Positions 9,505 through 17,159 of a stretch of 64,000 bases of DNA are shown piece by piece (position 1 is the stretch's first letter; the number at the start of each line of letters is the position of its first letter). Origin of the DNA: Nocardia acididurans (GTDB taxonomy: Bacteria > Actinomycetota > Actinomycetes > Mycobacteriales > Mycobacteriaceae). A model generated the notes under the pieces. It had not been told where the DNA came from. It did no database searches and saw only the letters and a list, made by a program, of their open reading frames with translations. The DNA lies in contig NZ_JAERRJ010000018.1 of the NCBI RefSeq assembly GCF_016741815.1, forward strand, positions 60,915 through 124,914, given 5' to 3'. A program made the position numbers and the translations under genes.

Positions 9505-9990
9505 TCAGATTCGGCTCCAGCCGAACCCTCCCGGACGCCTTTTGGCCGCCCGTTGCTGCTGCTGATTTCCCGCCGCGCCCCACGACTCGATGAGCCGATC
9601 CAGCAGGCGGGTGAGTGTGACGACGTCCTCGGCGGGCCACTCCGCGATGACCTCGCCGAAGACCTGATCGCCCACCTCCAGGAATGTCGCGAGCTCGGCC
9701 CGACCGGCCTCGGTGGCCTCCACCAGCACCGCCCGCCGATCCGCCGGGTCGGGGGAACTCGCCACCAGTCCCGAATCGATCAGCGCCTGCACGTGCCGGG
9801 TGATGGAGGAGGGGAGGGCGTCGAGCCGCTCCGCGATCTCCCCGGCGCGCAGCGGTCCGGATTCCACCGCCGTCTGCAGCACCCCGACCCGCACCGGGTC
9901 GTAGGCGCGAGCCGTGCCCTGGCGCATGGCCTCGGCGAATCGTGAGGTGGTGCGTGCCAGCCGGGACACCTCGTCCTTGTTTGCTTGCAT
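9505..9990 (-). CDS. MarR-family transcriptional regulator
   Basis: About 161 residues with a winged helix-turn-helix: AGEIAERLDALPSSITRHVQALIDSGLV for recognition, then SPDPADRRAVLVEATEAGR for the wing. The ATG at 9990 is chosen over an in-frame ATG at 10023, because the DNA between them is AT-rich and promoter-like. That DNA carries repeated AACAAA units (GGAACAAATA and TGAAACAAAA) that could be an operator. The gene is the first of a two-gene unit with the FAD monooxygenase, so it probably represses both until a ligand binds. Confidence 0.85.
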   Translation of the reverse strand: MQANKDEVSRLARTTSRFAEAMRQGTARAYDPVRVGVLQTAVESGPLRAGEIAERLDALPSSITRHVQALIDSGLVASSPDPADRRAVLVEATEAGRAELATFLEVGDQVFGEVIAEWPAEDVVTLTRLLDRLIESWGAAGNQQQQRAAKRRPGGFGWSRI

Positions 9991-10040
9991 GGAACAAATA
10001 TAAAACTTGATTTCGTGAAACAAAAGAGATTGGCGGAAAA
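9991..10040 (-). promoter_or_regulatory. AT-rich promoter/operator of the marR-monooxygenase unit
   Basis: An AT-rich island in otherwise about 70% GC DNA, directly before the marR start. It contains GGAACAAATA and TGAAACAAAA about 20 bp apart as direct repeats. Position and composition suggest the promoter and an autoregulatory MarR site; no protein-binding evidence exists. Confidence 0.45.
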
Positions 10041-10078
10041 TGGACTCAGCGAGTCGGTCCGGGAGGGAAAAGCTGAGG

Positions 10079-10948
10079 TCAGTCCCGTATCCGCTGACGC
10101 AGGAACGCGGCCAGCGGGGTCAGCACCGCCTGCGGGTCATCGATGAACGGCCAGTGGCCGAGGCCGTCGAGGACATGGATCTCGGCCTCGGGGAAGTAGG
10201 TGCGCTGCAGGTGCGCGAACCGCACCGGAATGTACGGATCACCCGCACCCCAGAGCACGCACACCGGAAGGCCCGCGGCCGCGGCGGCGATCGCCTCCGC
10301 GCCGAGCTCGCGCTCCGGGAACGCGCTGACCGGATCGCGGGAGGTCCGGTAGAGGCGCAGCACCGCGCGCTTGTGCCCCCAATCCGCGAAGCGGTGCACC
10401 CGGTTTATGTACGCGCGGGGGAGCGGCTTCGGATTGTCCCGATCGAGCGCGAACCGCATCCCGCGCGGATTGCTCACCAACTGGAACAGCTCACCCGCCA
10501 CCGGCGTCTGCCAGATCCGCGCATACCGATGCCACCGATACCCCTCCAGCACACCGCAATTGACGAGACTCAGACTCGCCGCCCGTGCACGGTTGTCCAG
10601 CGCCCAGCGCAGCCCCCACGCCACCCCGAAATCGTGCAGCACCAGATGCGCGCGCCGCACGCCCAGCTGATCGAGCAGCTTCCCGAGGAAACGCGCATGC
10701 CCCTCGATACTGTGATCGAACCCCCGGGGCCGATCCGATCGGCCGAACCCCGGCATATCCATCGCGACGACGCGCGCGAACCCGGAGACCTCCGGAATCA
10801 ACTCCGCCCAATCGTCCATCGGGCCCGGATTCCCGTGCACGAACACCACAGCCTCCCCGGAGCCCCCGGGCGCACTGTCGTGGACGGCGCACCGCACCCC
10901 ACCGATCCAATGATCGACGATCTCCAACCCGGCCACGCTTCCTCCCAT
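10079..10948 (-). CDS. alpha/beta hydrolase with Asp nucleophile (dehalogenase/epoxide hydrolase-like)
   Basis: 289 residues. An HGNPG oxyanion motif (VVFVHGNPGPMDDW) is followed by DMPGFGRSDRP and a nucleophile elbow LVLHDFGVAWG. In this elbow the catalytic residue is Asp, as in haloalkane dehalogenases and epoxide hydrolases, rather than Ser. A C-terminal LDGLGHWPFIDDP supplies the catalytic His. Real dehalogenase activity cannot be told from sequence. GAGG precedes the ATG at 10948. It is divergent from the AlkD-like gene across 53 bp. Confidence 0.88.
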   Translation of the reverse strand: MGGSVAGLEIVDHWIGGVRCAVHDSAPGGSGEAVVFVHGNPGPMDDWAELIPEVSGFARVVAMDMPGFGRSDRPRGFDHSIEGHARFLGKLLDQLGVRRAHLVLHDFGVAWGLRWALDNRARAASLSLVNCGVLEGYRWHRYARIWQTPVAGELFQLVSNPRGMRFALDRDNPKPLPRAYINRVHRFADWGHKRAVLRLYRTSRDPVSAFPERELGAEAIAAAAAGLPVCVLWGAGDPYIPVRFAHLQRTYFPEAEIHVLDGLGHWPFIDDPQAVLTPLAAFLRQRIRD

Positions 10949-11001
10949 GGCAGCATCCTCTCGTAGGCTGTGTGCGCACGCGCGAAGAACGGGAGGCCGA
11001 A

Positions 11002-11673
11002 ATGAGCGAAACGCCCGTATCGACGGTCATGGCCGATCTGGCCGCACTCGACGACCCCAAAATCCTTGCGGTGAACCAGAAACACGGCGACGACCACGCC
11101 GTGAACCTCACCAAACTCCGCGCCCTCGCGAAAGCCCTCAAAACCGATCAGGACCTGGCCCGCGACCTCTGGCACACCGGAGACTCCGCCGCCCGCCTGC
11201 TCGCCACCCTCATCTGCCGCCCCAAATCCTTCACCCGCGACGACCTCGACACCATGCTCCGCGAGTCCCGCACCCCCAAAGTCCAGGACTGGCTCGTCAA
11301 CTACGTGGTCAAGAAAAACCCGCACACCGAAGCCCTCCGCCTGACCTGGTTCGCCGACCCCGACCCCGTGGTAGCCAGCGCCGGCTGGTCCCTCACCATC
11401 GACCGCGTAGCCAAGAAACCCGAGGGCCTCGACCTCCCCGCCCTCCTCGACACCATCGAAGCCGATATGAAGAACGCCCCCGACCGCCTCCAATGGGCAA
11501 TGAACCACTGCCTGGCCCAGATCGGCATCGACCACCCCGAATACCGCTCCCGCGCAATAGAAATCGGCGAACGCCTCGAGGTCCTGAAGAACTACCCCAC
11601 CCCACCCGGCTGCACATCCCCCTTCGCCCCCACCTGGATCGCCGAAATGGTCCGCCGTCAGCAGCCCGGCTGA
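11002..11673 (+). CDS. AlkD-like DNA alkylation repair protein
   Basis: 223 residues, helical-repeat protein of the DNA alkylation repair (AlkD) family. Members are HEAT-like glycosylases or binders for alkylated bases. Matching stretches include HGDDHAVNLTKLRALAKALK near the N-terminus, then DLWHTGDSAARLLATLI and VQDWLVNYVVKKNPHT, and a C-terminal WAMNHCLAQIGIDHPEYR. The ATG is set by GGGAGG ten nt upstream. A TAGGCT -10 box lies about 40 bp upstream, so the mRNA has a short leader. Whether it still has glycosylase activity is not known. Confidence 0.82.
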   Translation: MSETPVSTVMADLAALDDPKILAVNQKHGDDHAVNLTKLRALAKALKTDQDLARDLWHTGDSAARLLATLICRPKSFTRDDLDTMLRESRTPKVQDWLVNYVVKKNPHTEALRLTWFADPDPVVASAGWSLTIDRVAKKPEGLDLPALLDTIEADMKNAPDRLQWAMNHCLAQIGIDHPEYRSRAIEIGERLEVLKNYPTPPGCTSPFAPTWIAEMVRRQQPG

Positions 11674-11883
11674 CCGCCGTATCGGAGGAGATAGCTGCCC
11701 GGGTAGGTGGCCCAGAGCGTACCGGTGTGCTCGGTAACTGCGGCGTACGGCTCGGCGCGGTTGCCGATACGCAGGTCTCTGCGTCAACGCACACCCCGGC
11801 AAGTGGCTGACTGATAGCTGGTGACCAGCGACTTCGCTGAAACGTGCACATTCCAGATGTTTGCTCGGCTAGATTCCCCGCTA

Positions 11884-11900
11884 CGCCGAACAATTCGGCG
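11884..11900 (+). promoter_or_regulatory. 5' leader hairpin of the small-peptide gene
   Basis: Perfect 7-bp stem CGCCGAA/TTCGGCG with a 3-nt loop, ending 12 nt before the GGAGGA ribosome binding site of the 31-codon gene. A TAGATT -10-like hexamer lies just upstream, near 11870. A leader hairpin of this kind may stabilise the mRNA; this is an inference. Confidence 0.5.
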
Positions 11901-11921
11901 AAGAGAACGTCGGAGGAACAC

Positions 11922-12017
11922 GTGGAATACGTAGGCTCAGTAGCCGGAATCTTGCAGATGATCATCGGGACCATCCTCGCCAACACCGGCTCGGGTGGCT
12001 CGGGCTCTGGCTGGTGA
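11922..12017 (+). CDS. 31-residue hydrophobic small protein with Gly/Ser tail
   Basis: A GTG start with GGAGGA seven nt upstream opens a 31-codon frame ending in TGA. Residues 4-20 (VGSVAGILQMIIGTILA) form a hydrophobic, possibly membrane-active helix. Residues 21-31 are Asn-Thr followed by a Gly/Ser-rich tail ending in Trp. No cysteine and no signal peptide. The locus has all the parts of a dedicated gene: a TAGATT-like -10, a leader hairpin, a good ribosome binding site and a perfect hairpin terminator 37 bp after the stop. I do not recognise a family. Size and shape recall short channel-forming or modulin-like peptides of Gram-positives, but no homology is claimed. Confidence 0.6.
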   Translation: MEYVGSVAGILQMIIGTILANTGSGGSGSGW

Positions 12018-12054
12018 CCTCGGCGCACAACCGAAACCCTGTGCACCCGTAGGC

Positions 12055-12092
12055 GAATCGGGCCACCGAGCAGAAGCTCGGCGGCCCGATTC
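12055..12092 (+). terminator. hairpin terminator of the small-peptide gene
   Basis: Stem of 17 pairs with one A/C mismatch (GAATCGGGCC-a-CCGAGC against its complement) and loop AGAA. It lies 37 bp after the 31-codon gene. The sigA terminator 690 bp further on uses the same AGAA loop. No T-run follows. Confidence 0.8.
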
Positions 12093-12149
12093 ATGTACGA
12101 GTGGGACGGGCGGTCGCAGCGGACCTGATGCGCCGCGGCCCGATCGAGA

Positions 12150-12500
12150 CCGACGCAGACTGCCGGGTTCGATATTCGATCGATCGAAATGGAGCGCGGG
12201 AATGTGCACGGTGTCGCCCCAGATGGGCAGATAGCCTGTGCCGCTGCTGATTTCGCAGACAGTGTGACCAGGCGTGTGCCCCGGTGCCGGGACTGTGATC
12301 GCGATTATCTCCGATACGGCCACGACACAGTCCCGCATCGGTTCGAGCCATCCGGCGAATACCCAGGGTCTCCCGCACCGATCCACACTCGCCCGAGTTC
12401 GCTGAACGCCTCTGAACCATCCGGCGTGATCAGAGCACTCACGTGGTCTTCGTGATTGTGTGATGGCCACATCGGTGACCTGCGCGGTCGACCCCCGCCG
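12150..12500 (-). pseudogene. MBL-fold metallo-hydrolase relic
   Basis: Reading leftwards from about 12495, one frame gives GSTAQVTDVAIT, then a shift of frame gives HNHEDHVSALITPDG. The frame breaks exactly inside the zinc-binding HxHxDH motif (12444-12461), consistent with loss of two bases in a CA run. A second shift near 12350 leads to APGHTPGHTVCEISSG and PIWGDTVHIPALHF, typical of the second metal-binding half. Both ends are missing. This is a decayed metallo-beta-lactamase-fold hydrolase gene. Confidence 0.75.
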
Positions 12501-12519
12501 GACTACTACCCACCTATCC

Positions 12520-12699
12520 GCCGGGCACAGAAAACAACTCGCAGTACTCGAAGGCGCCCTCACCGTCCTGATCGGCGGAACCAGCGAAACGCTGAACACC
12601 GGCGACGCCATGTTCTTCCAAGCCGACGTGGACCACGGCTTCGCCAACCGAACGAACGCCCCCTCCGAGTACATCATGGTCATCTCGAGCAGATCCTGA
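12520..12699 (+). pseudogene. cupin-domain remnant (C-terminal end of a regulator)
   Basis: The frame encodes QLAVLEGALTVLIGGTSETL then NTGDAMFFQADVDHGFANRT and ends EYIMVISSRS-stop. This is the C-terminal cupin barrel found in XRE-type HTH-cupin regulators, with the expected double-glycine turn and the D-x-x-H-x-F-x-N strand. The N-terminal HTH is absent and the bases upstream belong to an oppositely oriented relic. A formal 79-codon frame from 12460 exists but lacks a ribosome binding site. Confidence 0.65.
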
Positions 12700-12746
12700 C
12701 CGACCACGATTCGAATAAGCCTGTCGCCGTGTCGAATTGGCGAATA

Positions 12747-12788
12747 CGAGAATGGGCCGCGAAGCAGAAGCTTCGCGGCCCATTCTCG
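12747..12788 (-). terminator. sigA terminator
   Basis: Perfect 19-bp stem (CGAGAATGGGCCGCGAAGC against its complement) with AGAA loop, starting 8 bp beyond the sigA stop. It also faces the cupin relic, so it can act in both directions. Confidence 0.85.
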
Positions 12789-12796
12789 GGTCGGAA

Positions 12797-14218
12797 CTAG
12801 TCCAAATAGTCGCGCAGGACCTGGCTGCGGCTGGGGTGGCGCAGTTTGCTCATGGTCTTGGACTCGATTTGGCGGATGCGTTCTCGGGTGACGCCGTAGA
12901 CCTGGCCGATTTCGTCCAGGGTGCGGGGTTGGCCGTCGGTGAGGCCGAAGCGGAGGCGGACTACGCCTGCTTCGCGCTCGGAGAGGGTTTCCAGGACGGA
13001 CTGGAGTTGGTCCTGGAGGAGGGTGAAGGAGACCGCGTCTACGGCTACTACTGCTTCGGAGTCTTCGATGAAGTCGCCGAGTTGGGAGTCGCCTTCGTCG
13101 CCGATGGTCTGGTCGAGGGAGATGGGCTCGCGGGCGTACTGCTGGATTTCCAGCACCTTTTCCGGCGTGATGTCCATTTCCTTGGCGAGCTCTTCGGGGG
13201 TGGGCTCGCGGCCCAGGTCCTGGAGGAGTTCGCGCTGGATGCGGCCGAGCTTGTTGATGACCTCGACCATGTGGACGGGGATGCGGATGGTGCGGGCCTG
13301 GTCGGCCATGGCGCGGGTGATGGCCTGGCGGATCCACCACGTCGCGTAGGTTGAGAACTTGTAGCCCTTGGTGTAGTCGAACTTCTCGACGGCGCGGATG
13401 AGGCCGAGGTTGCCTTCCTGGATGAGGTCCAGGAACGCCATGCCGCGGCCGGTGTAGCGCTTGGCGAGTGAGACGACCAGGCGGAGGTTGGCCTCGAGCA
13501 GGTGGTTCTTGGCGCGGTTGCCGTCGCGCATGATCCACTGCAGGTCGCGGCGCAGCTGCACGGGCAGCTTCTCGCCCTTCTCGGCCAGTTCGCGCAGACG
13601 CTCCGTGGCGTAGAGGCCGGCTTCGATGCGCTTGGCGAGCTCGACCTCCTCCTCGGCGTTGAGCAGCGCGACCTTACCGATCTGCTTGAGGTAGGCGCGG
13701 ACCGAGTCGGCGGAAGCGGTGAGCTCGGCGTCCTTGCGGGCCTGGCGCAGCGCCTCGGATTCCTCTTCGTCCCAGACGAAGTCGCCGGAGGCCTTGTCCT
13801 TCTCGGACGGCTCCTCGGCCTCCTCGGTCTCGCCTTCGGCGGCGGGCGCCTCGGCAGCGTCCTCCTCCTCGTCCTCGACGTCGTCGACGATCTCCTCGTC
13901 GGCGAGATCTTCGTCGTCGACCTCGAGGTCACCCAGGTCGTCGAGATCCAGCGACTCGTCTTCGAGGTTTTCGTCGACGTCGCCCTCGGCGCCGGGCTCG
14001 CCGGCCTTCTTGGGAGAAGCCTTCTTGGCAGCCGCCTTGGTGGCCTTCTTGGCAGCCGTCTTCTTGGCGGCCGCCTTCTTGGCCGGAGCCTTCTTAGCGG
14101 CGGCCTTCTTGGCCGGGGCCTTCTTGGCGGCAGCCTTGACCGCCGGCGCGGCGGTGGTGTCTGCGGAATCGGCGGTTTCGGCCGAGTCGGCGGTCTCTCG
14201 GGTATTCGTGGCTACCAC
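12797..14218 (-). CDS. sigA: primary RNA polymerase sigma factor SigA
   Basis: 473 residues. Residues 28-71 are a Lys/Ala repeat (AKKAPAKKAA units), 73-140 are strongly acidic, and the conserved core starts near 170. Core regions: 1.2 DSVRAYLKQIGKVALLNAEE; 2 NLRLVVSLAKRYTGRGMAFL and FDYTKGYKFSTYATWWIRQA; 3 GREPTPEELAKEMDI; 4 with the helix-turn-helix TLDEIGQVYGVTRERIRQIE. This is the housekeeping factor (MysA/HrdB type) that recognises -35/-10 promoters. A TACAAT -10 lies at 14345-14350 on this strand, giving a leader of about 120 nt. Order sigA-ppgK-suhB matches M. tuberculosis. Confidence 0.98.
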   Translation of the reverse strand: MVATNTRETADSAETADSADTTAAPAVKAAAKKAPAKKAAAKKAPAKKAAAKKTAAKKATKAAAKKASPKKAGEPGAEGDVDENLEDESLDLDDLGDLEVDDEDLADEEIVDDVEDEEEDAAEAPAAEGETEEAEEPSEKDKASGDFVWDEEESEALRQARKDAELTASADSVRAYLKQIGKVALLNAEEEVELAKRIEAGLYATERLRELAEKGEKLPVQLRRDLQWIMRDGNRAKNHLLEANLRLVVSLAKRYTGRGMAFLDLIQEGNLGLIRAVEKFDYTKGYKFSTYATWWIRQAITRAMADQARTIRIPVHMVEVINKLGRIQRELLQDLGREPTPEELAKEMDITPEKVLEIQQYAREPISLDQTIGDEGDSQLGDFIEDSEAVVAVDAVSFTLLQDQLQSVLETLSEREAGVVRLRFGLTDGQPRTLDEIGQVYGVTRERIRQIESKTMSKLRHPSRSQVLRDYLD

Positions 14219-14344
14219 GTACGCCCTTTCGTGACGGTCTCGTGCGGCGTCACGCCAGAGTGGTCATCCGGCGGAGCGGTCTGTCGGGGGTAACCGGCGC
14301 GAGTGCCGGGTTGGTTTAACCGGCTCAGCACCGGGCTTGTTCCA

Positions 14345-14350
14345 TTGTAA
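14345..14350 (-). promoter_or_regulatory. sigA promoter -10 (TACAAT)
   Basis: TACAAT on the minus strand, about 127 bp before the sigA GTG start at 14218, fits the -10 TANNNT consensus. No convincing -35 was found at normal spacing. The region between it and the gene has repeated CCGGTTAAAC/CCGGTTAC words of unknown meaning. Confidence 0.5.
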
Positions 14351-14367
14351 CGATCGAACCAGTGTGC

Positions 14368-15126
14368 TTATGGCGCGATACCGGCAGACACGGCCATTGC
14401 CGCTCCGACGATGCCCGCCGCGTTCTTCAGATCGGCGGGTACGACGGGGGTTCTGTTGGTGAGCAACGGAATCCATTCCTGGTAGTCACGGCTGATTCCG
14501 CCGCCCGCCACGAACACGTTCGGCCAGAACAGATTCTCCAGAGTGACCAGTACCTTGCTCACTTCGGCGGCCCACTCCGGATAGGTCAATCCGTCACGGT
14601 CCTTGATGGAGGCCGCGGCGCGGTGCTCGGCTTCCATGCCGTCGACCTCGAGGTGCCCGAGTTCGGTGTTGGGCATCAGCGTGCCGTGGTACATCACAGC
14701 CGATCCGATACCCGTGCCGAAGGTGAGCAGCATTACCAGGCCGTCGAGATCCTTTGCCGCGCCGTAGCGGTCCTCGGCGAGTCCGGCGGCGTCGGCGTCG
14801 TTGAGGACGGTTACCTCCCGGCCGCCGAGGGCGGTCGAGAAGAGGGTGCGGGCGTCGGTGCCGATCCAGGTCTTGTCGATATTGGCGGCACTGTGCGCGA
14901 CGCCGCCGATGACGACACTCGGCAGGGTGATACCGACCGGACCGTCCCAACCCGCCTGTGCCACAAGCTTGGACACCGCCTCCGCCACCGCCGCCGGGGT
15001 CGCCGGATGCGGGGTGGGGACCTTGATGCGCTCATGTACCAGCGCACCGGTGGCCAGGTCGACCTCGGCGCCTTTGACGCCGCTCCCACCGATGTCGATA
15101 CCGAACGCGTGTCCCCGAGCGGACAT
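14368..15126 (-). CDS. ppgK: polyphosphate glucokinase
   Basis: 252 residues of the ROK/ASKHA kinase fold. It phosphorylates glucose to glucose-6-phosphate using polyphosphate (and usually ATP). Visible motifs are the phosphate loop AFGIDIGGSGVKGA, the catalytic-region GREVTVLNDADAAGLAEDRYG, and the actinobacterial LTFGTGIGSAVMYHGTLMPN stretch followed by ELGHLEV. GAGGAG lies seven nt before the ATG. It sits just before sigA on the same strand and is divergent from suhB, as in mycobacteria. Confidence 0.95.
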   Translation of the reverse strand: MSARGHAFGIDIGGSGVKGAEVDLATGALVHERIKVPTPHPATPAAVAEAVSKLVAQAGWDGPVGITLPSVVIGGVAHSAANIDKTWIGTDARTLFSTALGGREVTVLNDADAAGLAEDRYGAAKDLDGLVMLLTFGTGIGSAVMYHGTLMPNTELGHLEVDGMEAEHRAAASIKDRDGLTYPEWAAEVSKVLVTLENLFWPNVFVAGGGISRDYQEWIPLLTNRTPVVPADLKNAAGIVGAAMAVSAGIAP

Positions 15127-15198
15127 GACGATCTCCTCGTTCCTGTGCTGATGCCGGTTGGACCAGCCTAATGGTCGCTACGCCGGATCTGTGCTGCG

Positions 15199-16116
15199 AT
15201 GGACCTCGTGCCGGAATCCGATTTCACCCTGACCGCATCCAACACGATCATGAGCCCCGAGCAGACCGAGATCGCCGAACTCAGGCGCGTAGCCGTCCAT
15301 CTGGCCGAAACCGCGGCCGCCCACGTGCGCACCAGGCGGCCGGAGGTCTTCGGTCCCGGCGGGCACGAGGGCGACGCCGTGCAGTCCAAGAGCAATGCCG
15401 TCGACCCCGTGACCATCGTCGATACCGAAACCGAGCAGCTGGTTCGCAAACTGGTGGCCGAACTCCGCCCCGGCGACCAGGTGGTCGGCGAGGAGAACGG
15501 CGGCACCCTCGACGAGGAATCCGACGTGGTGCACTGGGTGGTCGACCCCATCGACGGCACCGTGAACTTCGTCTACGGCCTGCCGTCCTACTCGGTGTCG
15601 GTGGCGGCGGTGCGCGGCGGGCGATCGGTCGCGGGCGCGGTCGCCGATGTGGCGCGCGGGGTCACCTACAGCGCCGGGCTGGGTCTCGGCGCGCACCGCA
15701 CCGAGCCCGGCAAGGATCCGATTCCCTTGCGCTGCAACGACGTCGAGTCCGTGGCCATGTCGCTGGTGGCGACCGGCTTCGCGTACTCCACCACGCGCCG
15801 CATCGAACAGGGCCGCCTCATCGCGGAGGTGTTGCCGCATATTCGCGACATCCGCCGCATGGGCTCGGCCGCCCTGGACCTGTGCATGGTCGCCGAGGGC
15901 CGGGTGGACGCCTACTACGAGCACGGCCTGAACCTGTGGGACCGTGCCGCCGGTGAGCTCATCGCGGCCGAGGCGGGCGCGCGACTGCTCCTGCCGTCAC
16001 CGCAATCGCGCAGCTCGGACGGCGAGCTGGTGCTGGCCACCGCACCCGGCATCGCCGACGAACTGATCGGCCTGCTGGACAAGCTCGGTGTCACCACCCC
16101 TATCCCGGGTCACTGA
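15199..16116 (+). CDS. suhB: inositol-1-monophosphatase family protein
   Basis: Up to 305 residues. Mg-dependent phosphatase motifs are present: GEENGG (metal ligand Glu), WVVDPIDGTVNFVYGLP (core DxxDGT) and NLWDRAAGELIAAEAG. The family dephosphorylates inositol phosphate for phosphatidylinositol and mycothiol synthesis. Mycobacterial SuhB begins near the in-frame ATG at 15250 (MSPEQTEIAELR), so the 17 extra residues from 15199 may not be translated; neither start has a good ribosome binding site. Divergent from ppgK with 72 bp between the two starts. Confidence 0.93.
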   Translation: MDLVPESDFTLTASNTIMSPEQTEIAELRRVAVHLAETAAAHVRTRRPEVFGPGGHEGDAVQSKSNAVDPVTIVDTETEQLVRKLVAELRPGDQVVGEENGGTLDEESDVVHWVVDPIDGTVNFVYGLPSYSVSVAAVRGGRSVAGAVADVARGVTYSAGLGLGAHRTEPGKDPIPLRCNDVESVAMSLVATGFAYSTTRRIEQGRLIAEVLPHIRDIRRMGSAALDLCMVAEGRVDAYYEHGLNLWDRAAGELIAAEAGARLLLPSPQSRSSDGELVLATAPGIADELIGLLDKLGVTTPIPGH

Positions 16117-16160
16117 CAGCCGGGTAGACAGCCCAGGCCACGATCAGGCCACGAAAAGGA

Positions 16161-16191
16161 ATCGCCGCGCCTCCGGGTGAGGCGCGGCGAT
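16161..16191. terminator. bidirectional hairpin between suhB and cei
   Basis: Perfect 13-bp arms ATCGCCGCGCCTC and GAGGCGCGGCGAT with a 5-nt loop, between two convergent genes. On the plus strand it is preceded by an A-run (GAAAAGGA). Confidence 0.8.
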
Positions 16192-16221
16192 CTGGGGCGG
16201 TTGGTCGGAACCGCGCATCAG

Positions 16222-16311
16222 GTTCGCGGCCCGGCTCGGTCTGGACTGACGGAGCGGGGGAGCGTAGCGGAGGAGCGGAGGAGGGAAGACCGAGCTAGCA
16301 GGGCCGCGAAC
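16222..16311. repeat. long imperfect hairpin with purine-rich loop
   Basis: GTTCGCGGCCC (16222-16232) and CTCGGTCT (16235-16242) pair with AGACCGAG (16287-16294) and GGGCCGCGAAC (16301-16311). The 44-nt loop is nearly all purines with repeated GGAGCG words. It lies between the suhB/cei terminator and the cei stop. Its shape suggests a small dispersed intergenic element of REP type; only one copy is in the window. Confidence 0.5.
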
Positions 16312-16341
16312 ACGCCCGCAGCGAAGCGGACGGCAGAAAAC

Positions 16342-17016
16342 TCAGCACTTGGCGTGCCGGGCGGCGTCCAGCAGCTTGGGGTCGATGCCCGAACCCGCGC
16401 CCTGCACCGGATTCTTCAGCGAGCGCAGCACTTCCTCGGCGTCGGTGCTCGGCCGGATATCGCGGAACAGCGACCCGAGCACCAGATCCACGGTGTCGTC
16501 GCCGCGTGTGTCCTCGATCAGCTCGGCGCACGGGGCGACCAGTTGCACGGCCGCTGCGGCGGGCCGTCCGTTCACGCCGAAGCGGATCTGGCCCAGGCAG
16601 TCCAGGTCACCGTTCACGTACACCGGATCGTTACCGTACGCCTCGGGCGCGCTGGCGAATCCGAGATCGCTCATGCCCGACGCCACATGCGCGGCCTGAC
16701 CGCGCTGTCCGTTCGCGTTGTAGACGCGCACTCTGGTCTTGGCCAGGGTGGCCGGTTCCACATCTCGTAGCCGCGAGGCCGAGACCCGCTGGCCTAACGG
16801 CGCAGGCTGGGCCGCGGAGGTGCTCGAGGCGGGACTGGGCGAGTTGCAGGACATGGCGGTCTGGCTGTCCTCGGTCGTCGTGAGTGCTTTGACCCACACC
16901 GCGACGCAGATCACGGCGATGACGCCCACCATGGCCGCCCACGGTTCCCAGCGTCGCCGGATGAAGCGCCGGCCCTCGGGGTCGGTCGCATTACCTTGGG
17001 TGATCAGTGAAACCAC
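16342..17016 (-). CDS. cei: Cei-like envelope integrity protein (LytR C-terminal domain)
   Basis: 224 residues. A short cytoplasmic N-tail, one membrane helix (PWAAMVGVIAVICVAVWV, about residues 25-42), a Ser/Pro linker, and an outside LytR_C domain starting TRVRVYNANGQRGQAAHVAS. It matches Rv2700 by position and layout; that protein is needed for mycobacterial envelope integrity. The domain alone lacks the LytR-CpsA-Psr catalytic part, so it is probably a binding or scaffold protein. TAGAGT lies six nt before the GTG start, which indicates a leaderless mRNA and fixes the start. Confidence 0.9.
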   Translation of the reverse strand: MVSLITQGNATDPEGRRFIRRRWEPWAAMVGVIAVICVAVWVKALTTTEDSQTAMSCNSPSPASSTSAAQPAPLGQRVSASRLRDVEPATLAKTRVRVYNANGQRGQAAHVASGMSDLGFASAPEAYGNDPVYVNGDLDCLGQIRFGVNGRPAAAAVQLVAPCAELIEDTRGDDTVDLVLGSLFRDIRPSTDAEEVLRSLKNPVQGAGSGIDPKLLDAARHAKC

Positions 17017-17022
17017 GGGAAC

Positions 17023-17028
17023 ACTCTA
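17023..17028 (-). promoter_or_regulatory. -10 box of leaderless cei mRNA (TAGAGT)
   Basis: TANNNT hexamer with a 6-nt spacer to the GTG at 17016, so transcription should begin at or next to the start codon. Confidence 0.6.
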
Positions 17029-17159
17029 CGAAAACGTCGCGTTGCCTGCCTGCAAGGTCTCGGAGTGTTCCCTCAGGGGTGACGATTGCCCCTCAGTTTC
17101 GAATCGCGAGTGTTTTGATTGCGACTTTTGCCCCGGGGTCCGCTATTGTCTGGCGGCCC

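Noticed and set aside
11674..11860. Possible extra gene between the AlkD-like gene and the small peptide
   Set aside because: Frames here are only continuations of shadow frames; no start with a ribosome binding site.
11937..13538. Minus-strand frame running through sigA and the small-peptide locus
   Set aside because: It is in a shadow frame of sigA; only its part at 12.15-12.36 kb matches a family, which is reported as a relic.
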